Source: Neobacillus sp. OS1-2 (GTDB lineage Bacteria > Bacillota > Bacilli > Bacillales > Cytobacillaceae). Taken from it: 64,000 nucleotides of DNA. Positions 1 to 8,823 of this stretch are shown here, piece after piece (the first letter of the stretch is position 1; each line of letters opens with the position of its first letter). Location: assembly GCF_030915505.1 (NCBI RefSeq), contig NZ_CP133265.1, positions 4,058,001 to 4,122,000 on the forward strand, read 5' to 3'. The notes below the pieces were generated by a model, which saw nothing but the letters and a program-made list of their open reading frames with translations, had not been told where the DNA came from and made no database searches. Position numbers and translations under genes: made by a program.

Positions 1-141
1 CTTATAACGAAACTTCAAGATAAGTATGCATTTCATATATGGGAAAAGGTTGACACGGAACGTTCTGCCATTCGATTGGTTACATCTTGGGCGACGAAAG
101 AGGAAGCGGTTAAGGCGTTGATTGAGGATATAAAGAAATAA
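1..141 (+). CDS. C-terminal end of a threonine aldolase/beta-eliminating lyase-like protein (partial)
   Basis: The first frame is open from the window edge to a TAA at 139-141 and encodes 46 residues. The end of the peptide, with the run RLVTSWATKEEAVKALI, resembles the C-terminus of low-specificity L-threonine aldolases, PLP enzymes that cleave threonine to glycine and acetaldehyde. Only the tail is visible, so no catalytic residue can be checked. The next gene begins 91 bases later and appears unrelated. The family call rests on a short C-terminal likeness and is tentative. Confidence 0.5.
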   Translation, partial: LITKLQDKYAFHIWEKVDTERSAIRLVTSWATKEEAVKALIEDIKK

Positions 142-232
142 GGAGAAATTAAATGCAGGGCAGCTTTTGAGGATAAATTACTAATACAGATGGAAAACTA
201 TTGGTAATTAATTTGATGTAAGGTGGCCTTAA

Positions 233-1021
233 ATGGATAACTATTCGAACGGTAATTCCGCTAGGCGTTATAAGGCACATGTAAGTGTTCTGGGTACGAC
301 GCAAATTCATTTACGAAACCCTTATATCATTGGCTGGTGGTCGGCAGCGTTTCCCGGGTTCGGACACTTGCTATTGTCCAAATATTTAAGAGGATATGCC
401 TTATTCATTTGGGAAGTGATTGTGAATATTAAAGCCCACGTCAACCTTGCTATGATTTACTCTTTTCAAGGAAATATATCATCCGCAAAAGAGGTATTGG
501 ATACACGATGGTTACTCATGTATATTCCAGTTTATCTATTTGGCATCTGGGATAGTTACCGGACAACAGTTGATCTAAATAAGGTTTTTATTTTAGCAGA
601 ACACGAAAACCACCGATTCAACTCATTTAGTATTGGAGCTGTTGAAATTAATTATCTGGATAAAAGGAAGCCATTGATGGCCGTCATCTGGTCCATGTTT
701 GTGCCAGGGCTGGGACAGCTTTATATCCATCGAATTTTGGCAGCCTTTTTTGTCATCTTTTGGGTAGTGATCTTTTTTTATTATTCACATGCACTTGAAG
801 CAATTTCCCTTTTATTTTTGGGGAAGGTCAATGAGGCTACCACTGTTATAAATCCTGAATGGCTGTTATTCCTTCCCTCTCACTATGGCTTTGCCGCTTT
901 TGATGCCTATATGAATGCCGTTGAAAATAATAAGTTGTATGAAAAAGAGCAAAGAAAATATTTACTGGAACATTATCAATCCCCAAATTTCCAAATCCAA
1001 AAAGGACGAAAAGTGAAGTGA
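233..1021 (+). CDS. Membrane protein with two copies of a TM2-like hairpin domain
   Basis: This 262-residue protein is not recognised by name. It contains an internal duplication: a motif SAAFPGFGHLLLSKYLRGY near residue 37 recurs as SMFVPGLGQLYIHRILAAF near residue 152, each followed by a hydrophobic helix and later a W-L-L-(F/M) stretch and a W/FD-(S/A)-Y motif. The PG-x-G-(H/Q)-L pattern followed by hydrophobic helices is that of small TM2/DUF5683-type membrane proteins, here fused in tandem. About four membrane segments are expected. The ATG follows AAGGTGGCC. The next gene starts four bases after this stop, so the two are probably co-transcribed. Function unknown. Confidence 0.75.
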   Translation: MDNYSNGNSARRYKAHVSVLGTTQIHLRNPYIIGWWSAAFPGFGHLLLSKYLRGYALFIWEVIVNIKAHVNLAMIYSFQGNISSAKEVLDTRWLLMYIPVYLFGIWDSYRTTVDLNKVFILAEHENHRFNSFSIGAVEINYLDKRKPLMAVIWSMFVPGLGQLYIHRILAAFFVIFWVVIFFYYSHALEAISLLFLGKVNEATTVINPEWLLFLPSHYGFAAFDAYMNAVENNKLYEKEQRKYLLEHYQSPNFQIQKGRKVK

Positions 1022-1025
1022 TCCT

Positions 1026-1484
1026 GTGCAGCTATTTTCAACATTTGAAAATCAGACTAGTATAGAAATGGCAATATCAACATTAGTGAAAAATGGTATT
1101 AGGAAGGAAGATATCTTTGCAGTACCACTTGATAATCGTCAAGAGGAACGGAAGGTTTTTGATACATTACACCGATCTGACGGTACCTCGCTAATTGATA
1201 TTGGAATGGCCCTTGCCACAGCCTTTTCGGTTATTGGTGCAAGTATCGGTTTTAAACTATCTTGGGGTCCCATATACTGGGGGTTGATCGGTGCCTTTAT
1301 CGGATTTGTTATCGGATTTGCTATTAGATTGTTTACTGAAGTGGTTTTAAAAAAGAAACAAAGGTTATTAAAAGGGAAGCAGTCAGAGGTTATTCTTATC
1401 ATTGATTGCCAAGAGCAGCAAGCAGATTTAGTGGAGAACATTCTATGGAATCATTTTGCCTTTGGGGTTGCAAAAGTAAAATAG
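1026..1484 (+). CDS. Small membrane protein of unknown function
   Basis: This 152-residue protein starts at a GTG four bases after the preceding stop. The first 45 residues form a soluble domain (LFSTFENQTSIEMAISTLVKNGI then a KEDIFAVPL strand) reminiscent of ferredoxin-like domains in general stress proteins, which are built to sense or bind. A glycine-rich hydrophobic hairpin follows at about residues 58-105, then a basic stretch (VLKKKQRLLKGK) and a second short alpha/beta segment. The layout suggests a cytoplasmic domain anchored by two helices. It is probably expressed with the upstream membrane protein. Function not inferred. Confidence 0.7.
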   Translation: MQLFSTFENQTSIEMAISTLVKNGIRKEDIFAVPLDNRQEERKVFDTLHRSDGTSLIDIGMALATAFSVIGASIGFKLSWGPIYWGLIGAFIGFVIGFAIRLFTEVVLKKKQRLLKGKQSEVILIIDCQEQQADLVENILWNHFAFGVAKVK

Positions 1485-1516
1485 TGAAGGATCTAGTATT
1501 GAATGTATTTCTCACC

Positions 1517-1547
1517 AAGTGGTTTCCTAATCGGAAACTGCTTTTTC
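1517..1547 (+). terminator. Probable rho-independent terminator
   Basis: AAGTGGTTTCC and GGAAACTGCTT form a stem with a five-base loop and two weak pairs, followed by TTTTT. It ends the two-gene membrane-protein operon. Confidence 0.65.
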
Positions 1548-1657
1548 TATTTTTTAGGACTTTTTATGTTGATGAACAATATGAACAAAATGATGAATAC
1601 GTTTTTAATGCTGTTTAAATGTATAAACTATTAATTTTTTAAAATCTTTGTAAAATT

Positions 1658-1673
1658 AAGAAAACGGTTACAA
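1658..1673 (+). promoter_or_regulatory. cre-like site (CcpA operator) upstream of tctC
   Basis: AAGAAAACGGTTACAA matches the Bacillus cre consensus WTGNNARCGNWWWCAW at all but one position (A instead of T at position 2). It ends a few bases before the AGGGGG ribosome site of tctC. In this position CcpA would act as a roadblock or repressor, fitting catabolite control of a carboxylate importer. The match is seen in the sequence; binding is inferred. Confidence 0.5.
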
Positions 1674-1685
1674 GGGGGAAATGAG

Positions 1686-2717
1686 ATGTTTTCGATTAAA
1701 AGAATTTCAGCTGTCATGTGTGCAGGTGCGTTGGCATTAAGCTTGGGGGCATGCAGCAGCAGTAATGAAACAGCTAGTCCGGTTAAGAAGGAAGAAGGTA
1801 CAGGCTATCCTACAAAGGCGATTTCTGTTGTCGCGCCATCGGGTGCAGGTGGCGGCTGGGATTTAACGGCACGCTCCTTTACAAAAGTGCTAAGTGAAAC
1901 AAAGCTAGTTTCACAGCCATTAACAGTTGAGAATAAGCCGGGTGGCGGCGGTGCCGTGTTCATGGCAGAATACGCAACACAGCAAGCTGCAAATAACGAT
2001 ATGCTCTTTGTTAGTTCGCCGCCTATTATCATTAACAACCTGAAAAAAGAAGGAAACAGTCCATACGGTTACAAAAACACAACACCCTTAGCGCAGTTGA
2101 CAAAAGATTTTGGCGCCATTGTCGTTAAAACAGATTCACCATTTAAAGATCTTACATCAGTCTTAGAGGAAGTCAAGAAAGATCCGACAAAACTTACCTT
2201 TGCAGGAGGTTCGGCACCGGGTTCAATGGACCACTTAATTTCAATTCTTCCAGCTTATAAATATGGCGTCGATCCGACAAAAATTAAATATGTTTCCTAT
2301 GATGGCGGCGGGGAAGCCATTACAGCCCTACTTGGCGGTAATGCCGATGTAATTGGTACTGATGCATCAAGTGTGAAAGAATTTTTAAAGGCCGGTAAGG
2401 TTCGGGTGTTAGCAGTAACAGCAACGGAGCGTTTAGCTGGTGACTTTAAAGACGTTCCGACGGCGAAAGAACAAGGGATTGACGCGGAATTCACGATTTG
2501 GCGCGGAGTATTTGGCCCTGAAAAAATGTCCCAAGAAGCAAAATCGTATTGGGAGAAATCAATTGATAAACTCGTAAATACCTCTGAGTGGAAGAAAGAA
2601 GTAGAGACACAAGGCTGGGAAATGGAATATAAAAACAGTGCCGATTTCAAAAAATTCCTAGAAGAACAAGATCAACAAGTTCAGCAATTATTAAAAGCGT
2701 TAGGCATGCAAAAGTAA
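1686..2717 (+). CDS. tctC: Tripartite tricarboxylate transporter substrate-binding lipoprotein TctC
   Basis: The 343-residue protein has a lipoprotein signal peptide with a lipobox ending in ALSLGACSSS, so the mature protein would be anchored outside the membrane. The rest matches the TctC/Bug family: an early motif PTKAISVVAPSGAGGGWD that shapes the carboxylate pocket, then VENKPGGGGAVFMAEYA, and a GGSAPGSMDH segment before a D-G-G-G-E-A-I loop. It would capture a di- or tricarboxylate and pass it to TctAB. It is followed by tctB, tctA and a sensor kinase/response regulator pair, a common arrangement for inducible carboxylate uptake. The ligand cannot be told from sequence. Confidence 0.93.
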   Translation: MFSIKRISAVMCAGALALSLGACSSSNETASPVKKEEGTGYPTKAISVVAPSGAGGGWDLTARSFTKVLSETKLVSQPLTVENKPGGGGAVFMAEYATQQAANNDMLFVSSPPIIINNLKKEGNSPYGYKNTTPLAQLTKDFGAIVVKTDSPFKDLTSVLEEVKKDPTKLTFAGGSAPGSMDHLISILPAYKYGVDPTKIKYVSYDGGGEAITALLGGNADVIGTDASSVKEFLKAGKVRVLAVTATERLAGDFKDVPTAKEQGIDAEFTIWRGVFGPEKMSQEAKSYWEKSIDKLVNTSEWKKEVETQGWEMEYKNSADFKKFLEEQDQQVQQLLKALGMQK

Positions 2718-2779
2718 AATAGTGAGGGAAGGAGTTTACTTTCTCCTTCCCCAATCTTTTCTAAAGGGGGGGAATACGA

Positions 2780-3232
2780 GTGAGTTATAATTTCGATCGT
2801 ATTGCATCTGTAGCGTTTCTGGCGGTAGGGGTGCTTTTTATTATCGGGAGCAAGCAATTATCTAGTACATCATATGGAAGTGTGGTTGGACCTGATATTT
2901 TTCCATTCGTACTAGGTGTTTTTCTAGTTTTATTAAGTATCCGTTTGTTTTATGAAACAATTACCGACAGCAGCCACAAAGGGGAGAAAGAATCTTTACA
3001 GTATAAGCCCTTCTTCATCATCGGAGCAGCGACGTTAGTCTATATTTTAACGTTAGAAACAGTCGGCTATATAATTACAACCTTCTTGTTTTTATTTGTT
3101 TGCTTTCAAACAATGGAACGGTCGAAGTGGATTTCCTCTCTCATCATTGCGGCAGGTTTTTCAGGAATTGTTTATTTTTTATTCGTAGAGGTGTTGAAAG
3201 GTACACTTCCCGGCTGGCCGATTTGGTTTTAA
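2780..3232 (+). CDS. tctB: Tripartite tricarboxylate transporter small membrane subunit TctB
   Basis: This 150-residue protein has four hydrophobic segments (about residues 8-25, 42-58, 80-98 and 104-140) and the motif GPDIFPF after the first, typical of TctB, the small membrane subunit. A GTG start lies downstream of the strong site AAGGGGGGG. Its place between the binding protein and the large permease is the normal tct order. A short inverted repeat lies in the gap after tctC (GAGGGAAGGAG against CTCCTTCCCC at about 2723-2752); it could moderate transcription between the abundant binding protein and the permease genes. Confidence 0.9.
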   Translation: MSYNFDRIASVAFLAVGVLFIIGSKQLSSTSYGSVVGPDIFPFVLGVFLVLLSIRLFYETITDSSHKGEKESLQYKPFFIIGAATLVYILTLETVGYIITTFLFLFVCFQTMERSKWISSLIIAAGFSGIVYFLFVEVLKGTLPGWPIWF

Positions 3233-3261
3233 TCATCAACTGAAGAAAGGAGGAAAATGAC

Positions 3262-4788
3262 ATGAGTACATTTGATTATTTAATTCACGGATTTGGAACA
3301 GCACTTATTTGGTATAATCTTCTTTTTGCCTTTGTAGGCGTGTTAATAGGAACGGCTGTCGGCGTTTTGCCAGGGATTGGTCCGATGAGCGGGGTAGCGC
3401 TACTCATTCCTGTTACGGCATCGATTACTGGCGGGCTGCCACCGGAACAAGCGGCAACAAGTGCCATTATTCTTCTTGCAGGGGTTTATTATGGAGCGAT
3501 GTATGGTGGTTCGACGACATCGATTCTATTAAATACGCCAGGAGAATCCTCGTCAGTAGTGACAACCTTGGATGGTTATCAGATGGCCAAGAAAGGAAGG
3601 GCCGGCAGTGCTTTGTCCATTGCGGCGATTGGCTCATTTGTGGCTGGGATTGTGACGCTCATCGCTTTGATTGCCTTAGCAAAGCCATTATCAGAGGTGG
3701 CCCTTAAATTTGGCCCTGCCGAATATTTTTCGTTAATGCTGTTGGGGTTAGGAGCTGTCAGTGGATTAGCGGGAAAGTCGGTGACAAAGGCGTTAATTAT
3801 GACAGTTAGCGGCTTGTTACTTGGGACGATTGGGATCGATAGCGTTTCCGGTATTGCGAGATTTACTTTTGATGTTCCATGGCTTTTTCAAGGAATTGAG
3901 TTTTTAACGATTGCGGTTGGGTTGTTTGCTCTGGGTGAAGTATTTAAAACAATTTTAGAAAAAGAGGAAGAAGAAGTTGAAATCGCACGCATCAATAATT
4001 TACTTCCTTCTAAGGAAGAATTAAAAGAATCAGCAGCACCGATTGCCCGTGGTTCCATCCTAGGATTCTTTATAGGGATTTTGCCTGGTGCCGGGGCAAC
4101 GCTTGCGTCCTTCTTTTCTTATATTCTTGAAAAAAAGGTTTCTAAAAATCCTGAGAAATTTGGAACAGGGGCCATTGCAGGCGTCGCTGCACCGGAATCT
4201 GCCAATAATGCCGCTTCTGGTGGTGCCATGATTCCCTTATTGACATTAGGTATACCGGGTTCAGGTACAACAGCCATCCTTATGGGAGCTTTAATGATGT
4301 ATAATGTTCAGCCGGGACCATTATTATTTGAAGACCATCCACAGGTTGCATGGGGCTTGATTGCAAGTATGTTTATCGGAAACATAATGTTATTAATCTT
4401 GAATCTCCCACTTGTAAAAGTGTTTGCTAAAATTATTCAAACACCAAAAAAGTATTTGATTCCGATGATCATCGCCATCTCCATCTTTGGTGTTTATGCA
4501 GTCCAAGTATCGGTGAATGATCTTTTGCTATTACTAGCTTGCGGTGTCATTGGCTACTTTTTCAGTAAACATGATTATCCGATTGCCCCGCTGGTTCTTG
4601 GCCTAGTCCTGGGACCAATGATTGAGAATAATCTAAGGAGAGCATTGACGATTTCAAATGGTGATTATAGTGTATTTTTTACTCGCCCACTTTCATTGGT
4701 CTTTCTGATCATCACCTTCCTATGGCTGGTCATACCATTCCTAATGAAAAAACGCGGAAAAGAAGTGATCATTAATGTAGAGGGATAG
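3262..4788 (+). CDS. tctA: Tripartite tricarboxylate transporter large permease TctA
   Basis: At 508 residues this is the normal size for TctA, with about 11-12 membrane helices. Signature motifs are visible: GVLPGIGPMSGVALLIP near residue 37, YGGSTTSILLNTPGE near residue 82, and the internally related second half with LPGAGATLASFFSYILEKK and APESANNAASGGAMIPLLTLGIPGSG. It forms the substrate channel, driven by an ion gradient, with TctB and TctC. The start is 29 bases after tctB behind AAAGGAGG. A strong terminator follows, separating the transport genes from the regulators. Confidence 0.95.
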   Translation: MSTFDYLIHGFGTALIWYNLLFAFVGVLIGTAVGVLPGIGPMSGVALLIPVTASITGGLPPEQAATSAIILLAGVYYGAMYGGSTTSILLNTPGESSSVVTTLDGYQMAKKGRAGSALSIAAIGSFVAGIVTLIALIALAKPLSEVALKFGPAEYFSLMLLGLGAVSGLAGKSVTKALIMTVSGLLLGTIGIDSVSGIARFTFDVPWLFQGIEFLTIAVGLFALGEVFKTILEKEEEEVEIARINNLLPSKEELKESAAPIARGSILGFFIGILPGAGATLASFFSYILEKKVSKNPEKFGTGAIAGVAAPESANNAASGGAMIPLLTLGIPGSGTTAILMGALMMYNVQPGPLLFEDHPQVAWGLIASMFIGNIMLLILNLPLVKVFAKIIQTPKKYLIPMIIAISIFGVYAVQVSVNDLLLLLACGVIGYFFSKHDYPIAPLVLGLVLGPMIENNLRRALTISNGDYSVFFTRPLSLVFLIITFLWLVIPFLMKKRGKEVIINVEG

Positions 4789-4803
4789 GATTCAGAAATT
4801 TTA

Positions 4804-4835
4804 AAAAACTCCTGTTTAAAAGGAGTTTTTTTTAT
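4804..4835 (+). terminator. Rho-independent terminator after tctA
   Basis: AAAAACTCCT and AGGAGTTTTT pair around a short loop and run into a stretch of T. It closes the tctCBA operon just before the kinase gene. Confidence 0.85.
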
Positions 4836-4859
4836 TATGATAGAGATAGAGGTGTATAA

Positions 4860-6470
4860 ATGCGCTTACATACAAAACTAATGCTTGGAATCTCCATTCT
4901 CATCATCGTGCTTGGAACGATTATTGAATTTACTTTTAAAAATATTATGGAAACCAACTTGAAGCATGAAATCGGCTCAAAAGCGTTATCCGTTGCGCAG
5001 TCGATTTCTAATATGCCAGAGATTCAAGCTGCTTTTAAAAAAGAGGACCCCTCCGCCATCATTCAGCCTATTGCTGAAAAAATTCGCAGGCAGGTCGATG
5101 CCGAATTTATCGTGATTGGGAATCGAAATGAAATCCGATACTCTCATCCAAATCCCAAACGCTTAGGGCAGAAAATGGTTGGGGGAGATAATGGCCTTGT
5201 CTTTAAAGGGCAATCCGTGATTTCGGAGTCAACAGGGACATTGGGGCCTTCGCTAAGGGGGAAAGCACCAATTTTCAGTGGGGAGAAAGTCATAGGCGTT
5301 GTTTCTGTCGGATATCTCCAAACCGATATAGAAAAAGAAGTTTCAAAATTACAGAAAAAGATATTCGTGGCTACGTTGATTATTTTACTCGGAGGCATGC
5401 TTGCCGCACTATTAATCTCTTTAAATATTAAAAGGGCTATTTTTGGTCTTGAACCGAAAGAAATTGCTTGGATGTATCAGGAGAAACACGCGATTCTTGA
5501 GTCTATTCATGAAGGGATTATCGCGATTGATACAAACGGGCGGATTACGGTGGTCAATGAAACAGCACATACTATTTTAAAGGAACCGTTGCATTCCCTA
5601 CTGCGTGGAAAAAGAATCGAAGAAGTGCTGGAAAATACACATCTTCTTGAGGTCGTACGAACCGGACAAGCCGAATATGACCAGGAAATTCTGATTTTGG
5701 GGGAAATTTATTTAGCCAATCGTATTCCTATTTTTAATGATAAGAAAGAAGTAATAGGGGCTGTCGCAAGCTTTCGGAATAAGTCCGAGCTTGCCAATTT
5801 GCTAAAGGAATTATCCCATATTAAAACATATGCAGAGGGTCTGCGGGCCCAAACCCACGAATATTCCAATCGGCTATATACGTTGCTGGGCTTGATACAG
5901 CTTGGATCCTACAAAGAAGCAATTGATTTTATCTCTAAGGAAGTAGATGTTGCTCAAGGGTTCATTCAATTTTTAATGAAAGAAGTACCTGATCCATTTA
6001 TTGCAGCATTTATCTTAGGAAAAGTAAGTTTAGCTAGTGAATTAAAAATTCATTTCGCAGTCGACCGGGAAAGCAGCTTTACAGATGTCCCTGCAGACAT
6101 CAATAGGGACTTGTTAATCACGATTATTGGAAACCTCGTTAATAATGCATTTGAAGCCGTTCGAGAGAATGAAAAGAAAGAAAAATGGGTCTCTCTTTTT
6201 TTAACAGATCTCGGTAAGGACTTGATTATTGAAGTAGAAGATAACGGGATGGGAATTGATGAAACTAGAAATGATCTGATTTTTAAACAAGGTTATTCTA
6301 CTAAAAATACAAGCGGCAATGCCGGAATCGGGCTAAGTTTAGTGCAAAGAGCGATTAACGAATTAGGCGGATCCATCACGTTTTCTTCGGATTGGGGAGA
6401 AGGGACCATTTTCACAGTGGCGATACCAAAGAGCAGGGGGGATTGGAATGAACGAGAACCAATTGATTGA
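4860..6470 (+). CDS. CitA/DctS-type sensor histidine kinase
   Basis: The 536-residue protein has an N-terminal membrane helix (about 7-27), an extracytoplasmic sensor of about 140 residues, a second helix (about 168-190), a cytoplasmic PAS domain (about 205-315) and a kinase core. The sensor keeps the cache motif SHPNPKRLGQKMVGGD, typical of carboxylate sensors. The phospho-acceptor is probably H333 in AQTHEYSNRL, of the CitA/DcuS type. ATP-binding boxes are NLVNNAFEA, DNGMGI and GNAGIGLSLV. It probably senses the substrate of the TctCBA transporter just upstream. The response regulator gene overlaps its 3' end by 23 bases, indicating translational coupling. Confidence 0.9.
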   Translation: MRLHTKLMLGISILIIVLGTIIEFTFKNIMETNLKHEIGSKALSVAQSISNMPEIQAAFKKEDPSAIIQPIAEKIRRQVDAEFIVIGNRNEIRYSHPNPKRLGQKMVGGDNGLVFKGQSVISESTGTLGPSLRGKAPIFSGEKVIGVVSVGYLQTDIEKEVSKLQKKIFVATLIILLGGMLAALLISLNIKRAIFGLEPKEIAWMYQEKHAILESIHEGIIAIDTNGRITVVNETAHTILKEPLHSLLRGKRIEEVLENTHLLEVVRTGQAEYDQEILILGEIYLANRIPIFNDKKEVIGAVASFRNKSELANLLKELSHIKTYAEGLRAQTHEYSNRLYTLLGLIQLGSYKEAIDFISKEVDVAQGFIQFLMKEVPDPFIAAFILGKVSLASELKIHFAVDRESSFTDVPADINRDLLITIIGNLVNNAFEAVRENEKKEKWVSLFLTDLGKDLIIEVEDNGMGIDETRNDLIFKQGYSTKNTSGNAGIGLSLVQRAINELGGSITFSSDWGEGTIFTVAIPKSRGDWNEREPID

Positions 6471-7155
6471 TGTGTTAATTGTGGAGGATGACTTAAGGGT
6501 TGCGGAAATCCAAAGGCGCTTTCTTGAACAAATCGAAGGTTTTCAAACAGTAGGTATTGCGGCTAGTTATCTCGAGGCAAAAACGTTAATTGACATCATG
6601 CAGCCAGACTTGCTCTTGCTTGACGTCTTTTTCCCGGATATGAATGGACTGGACTTATTAAAAGAAACAAAGCAGCAATCGAAACCATTTAATGTGATTA
6701 TGATTACGGCCACAAAAGAGATCAATAAGGTACAAGAAGCTATTCGGGTTGGAGTGTTTGATTATATCATTAAACCGGTTGTGTTTGAGCGCTTTAAACA
6801 ATCCTTACTTCGATTTAAGGATTTCCATAGAAAGCTGGTTCAACTTGAAGAAGAGAATCTCCATGTCACCCAGCAGCAGATAGACAAGCTGCTGCGAAAG
6901 GAAATGGATGCGGGGGTGAATGAAAAGTCCTATCTGCCAAAGGGGATTGATCCCCTTACATTGGATAAGGTACTTGAGGTATTAGCTAAGGGGGTTCGCG
7001 GTCTAACAGCCGAATTAGTCGCCCATGAGATTGGCATCAGCCGAACAACCGCAAGACGCTATTTGGAACATCTTGTAGCTGAGGAAAAATTAGCAGCAGA
7101 CCTCGCGTACGGAACTGTAGGCCGTCCGGAGCGGGTTTATATGGTAACAACTTAA
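6448..7155 (+). CDS. CitB/DctR-family response regulator
   Basis: The 235-residue protein has a receiver domain with acidic pocket E13-D14-D15, predicted phosphorylation site D59 in LLLLDVFFPD and a lysine in YIIKPV. After a linker, a C-terminal winged HTH (GLTAELVAHEIGISRTTARRYLEHL) matches the CitB subfamily that controls citrate, malate or fumarate genes. Its start lies inside the kinase gene behind AGGGGGG. It likely activates the tct operon when its kinase binds ligand. A strong terminator follows. Confidence 0.92.
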   Translation: MNENQLIDVLIVEDDLRVAEIQRRFLEQIEGFQTVGIAASYLEAKTLIDIMQPDLLLLDVFFPDMNGLDLLKETKQQSKPFNVIMITATKEINKVQEAIRVGVFDYIIKPVVFERFKQSLLRFKDFHRKLVQLEEENLHVTQQQIDKLLRKEMDAGVNEKSYLPKGIDPLTLDKVLEVLAKGVRGLTAELVAHEIGISRTTARRYLEHLVAEEKLAADLAYGTVGRPERVYMVTT

Positions 7156-7170
7156 TAAGTAACAAGGAAA

Positions 7171-7209
7171 CAGCTGCCAGAGTCTTTCATTGCTGGCAGC
7201 TTTTTTTAT
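7171..7209 (+). terminator. Rho-independent terminator after the response regulator
   Basis: GCTGCCAG (7173-7180) pairs with CTGGCAGC (7193-7200), followed by TTTTTTT. Confidence 0.88.
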
Positions 7210-7297
7210 TTTTTGCGATGGGGAAAGTCCAACATAAATTCTGAACAAAGCGAATATAATTCATTGGATGCAATCCTTCTAAATAAGGGGTGGGGAT

Positions 7298-8071
7298 ATG
7301 GGTTATACGGATAACTATGAAAGGGATACCTATGGGATCATCGCTTTTTGGCTTCGGAATGATTATGACCATGGGCGATTTTTCGATAGGGAAATAAGCC
7401 ATTATGAAATAGAACTAGCCCGTGCAAATCAGAATAATATTCAGCGTTTAGGAGCGGTATGGCAAAAAGCCCAGTCGAAAACGGGGGATCTTGGACAATT
7501 GCTCGATGAAGCAACACATGCTTCCCGGGAATTTCACAGTTTACTTGCCTATACCATGGACAAATCTCTCCATTGTGAGGTTATTATTTCCACACCAGTA
7601 TCACTTCTCGACCATATGGTGCGGGAATCTGAAGAGTCTCAAAAGGTCTATAAATTAATCCAAAGTGGCGCTCAAGTAACACCGTCAGATGCAGTCATCC
7701 ATGAAACTGTATTTTGGTTAAGACAAATGGCCGATCATTTAGGTTATATACGTCATTATTCAGATGTATCAAATTATGAAGTGAACTTTCAAGTAACAAA
7801 TATGATGCAAAAATTTGAGCGGCTATTAATGCAGGCAACCGCATTAAAAACAATGGTACGAAAACCGCGCAATGGAATGCTGCCAGTTTTGGATCAATTC
7901 CGGCAAACGATTATTAAAGAAGCCAAGAGTCTCGAAGCATTTAAATTAGAAGTAGATGATCTAATCAAAAGATGTGCGATCGCGACAACCTCTCCTCCAG
8001 ATTTGTTAGAACATATTGCAAGGGAAGCCCATCACTTATGGAGAAATTTAGAGGATGGGGTTATCACTTAA
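7298..8071 (+). CDS. DUF2935 family protein
   Basis: The 257-residue protein has two related all-helical halves: FWLRNDYDHGRFF near residue 17 and FWLRQMADHLGYIRHY near residue 142. The F-W-L-R-x-x-x-D-H core and the histidine/glutamate-rich helices fit DUF2935, a family common in Bacillus with a ferritin-like bundle that may bind metal. The conserved histidines and glutamates are present in both halves; the biochemical role is not established. Monocistronic: terminators lie on both sides. The start is an ATG behind AAGGGGTGGGG. Confidence 0.82.
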   Translation: MGYTDNYERDTYGIIAFWLRNDYDHGRFFDREISHYEIELARANQNNIQRLGAVWQKAQSKTGDLGQLLDEATHASREFHSLLAYTMDKSLHCEVIISTPVSLLDHMVRESEESQKVYKLIQSGAQVTPSDAVIHETVFWLRQMADHLGYIRHYSDVSNYEVNFQVTNMMQKFERLLMQATALKTMVRKPRNGMLPVLDQFRQTIIKEAKSLEAFKLEVDDLIKRCAIATTSPPDLLEHIAREAHHLWRNLEDGVIT

Positions 8072-8102
8072 TATAGTCACCAAACTTATATAATAGTTAA
8101 GG

Positions 8103-8137
8103 AGCATTTACCTTTGAAGGGGTAAATGCTTTTTTTG
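8103..8137 (+). terminator. Rho-independent terminator after the DUF2935 gene
   Basis: AGCATTTACC (8103-8112) pairs with GGTAAATGCT (8121-8130) and is followed by TTTTTTT. Confidence 0.88.
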
Positions 8138-8235
8138 TTCTTTCAACTATACAAACATCAATAATTTTTGATCCATCGACAAATATCTACATAAACCTGC
8201 TATACTAAAAGCAATATAGGTAGGAGGTGAGAAAA

Positions 8236-8637
8236 GTGGAAAAAATACTTCAAATGATATTGGACAAACTTGACACCTTGGATCAAAAGGTAAGCTCTAT
8301 GGATGAAAGAATCACTAGGATGAATGACAGAATCACTAGTATGAATGAAAGAATCACTAGGATGGATGACAGAATCACGAGTATGGAACAAAGTTTTCCG
8401 GCTGAACTTAAAAAACAAGGGGATTTATTACATCATTTAATTAATACTGTAGCAGCCACGAATGTAAAGATTTCCGAAACAAACGAAAGAATAGATTCTG
8501 TAGAAACGAAGGTAGACACAATCGCAGAAAATGTAAAGGAAATCAAAAATTCAATGGCGACCAAACATGATCTCGAATTTTATGACCAAATGATTTCTGA
8601 ACATTCTAGGGAAATTTACAAGTTAAAAAACAACTAA
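8236..8637 (+). CDS. Coiled-coil protein with exact heptad repeats
   Basis: This protein is predicted to be almost entirely coiled coil. The chosen start is GTG at 8236, eight bases after AGGAGGTG; a GTG at 8227 overlaps that ribosome site and is unlikely. It would have 133 residues. After an N-terminal helix, four consecutive heptads of the type M-(D/N)-(E/D)-R-I-T-(R/S) are encoded by near-identical 21-bp units, and a second coiled stretch carries TNERIDSVETKVDTIAENVKEIKN. Similar small Bacillus proteins resemble the coiled coils of tail fibres or of TolA-like spacers. It has no signal peptide or membrane helix. Function unknown. Confidence 0.75.
   Translation: MEKILQMILDKLDTLDQKVSSMDERITRMNDRITSMNERITRMDDRITSMEQSFPAELKKQGDLLHHLINTVAATNVKISETNERIDSVETKVDTIAENVKEIKNSMATKHDLEFYDQMISEHSREIYKLKNN
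8299..8382 (+). repeat. Four tandem 21-bp repeats inside the coiled-coil gene
   Basis: Units start at 8299, 8320, 8341 and 8362. Units share AGAATCACTAG with one or two changes each, and alternate (GAA/GAC) in step. Each unit encodes one heptad, so unit gain or loss would change rod length without shifting frame. Confidence 0.9.
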
Positions 8638-8679
8638 GTCTCTCCAAAAGGATTCCCCAAATAAAATTTAAACCTCTAT

Positions 8680-8708
8680 TTGCATTATGGAAGATTCTCT
8701 GTTATAGT
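8680..8708 (+). promoter_or_regulatory. Probable sigma-A promoter of the cold-shock gene
   Basis: TTGCAT at 8680-8685 and TATAGT at 8703-8708 are separated by 17 bp. Transcription would begin near 8715 and give a leader of about 110 nt, as expected for cold-shock genes whose leader structure controls translation. Confidence 0.6.
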
Positions 8709-8823
8709 AAAGAAGAATTATTTTTGTTAGTCAGTTTGATTATGAAGTGTAAAACTTTCGTCTTGAAGAACTGAGCAAGGATAGTAACACAATGTGTGCG
8801 AAGCACACGAGGAGGAAACAACA

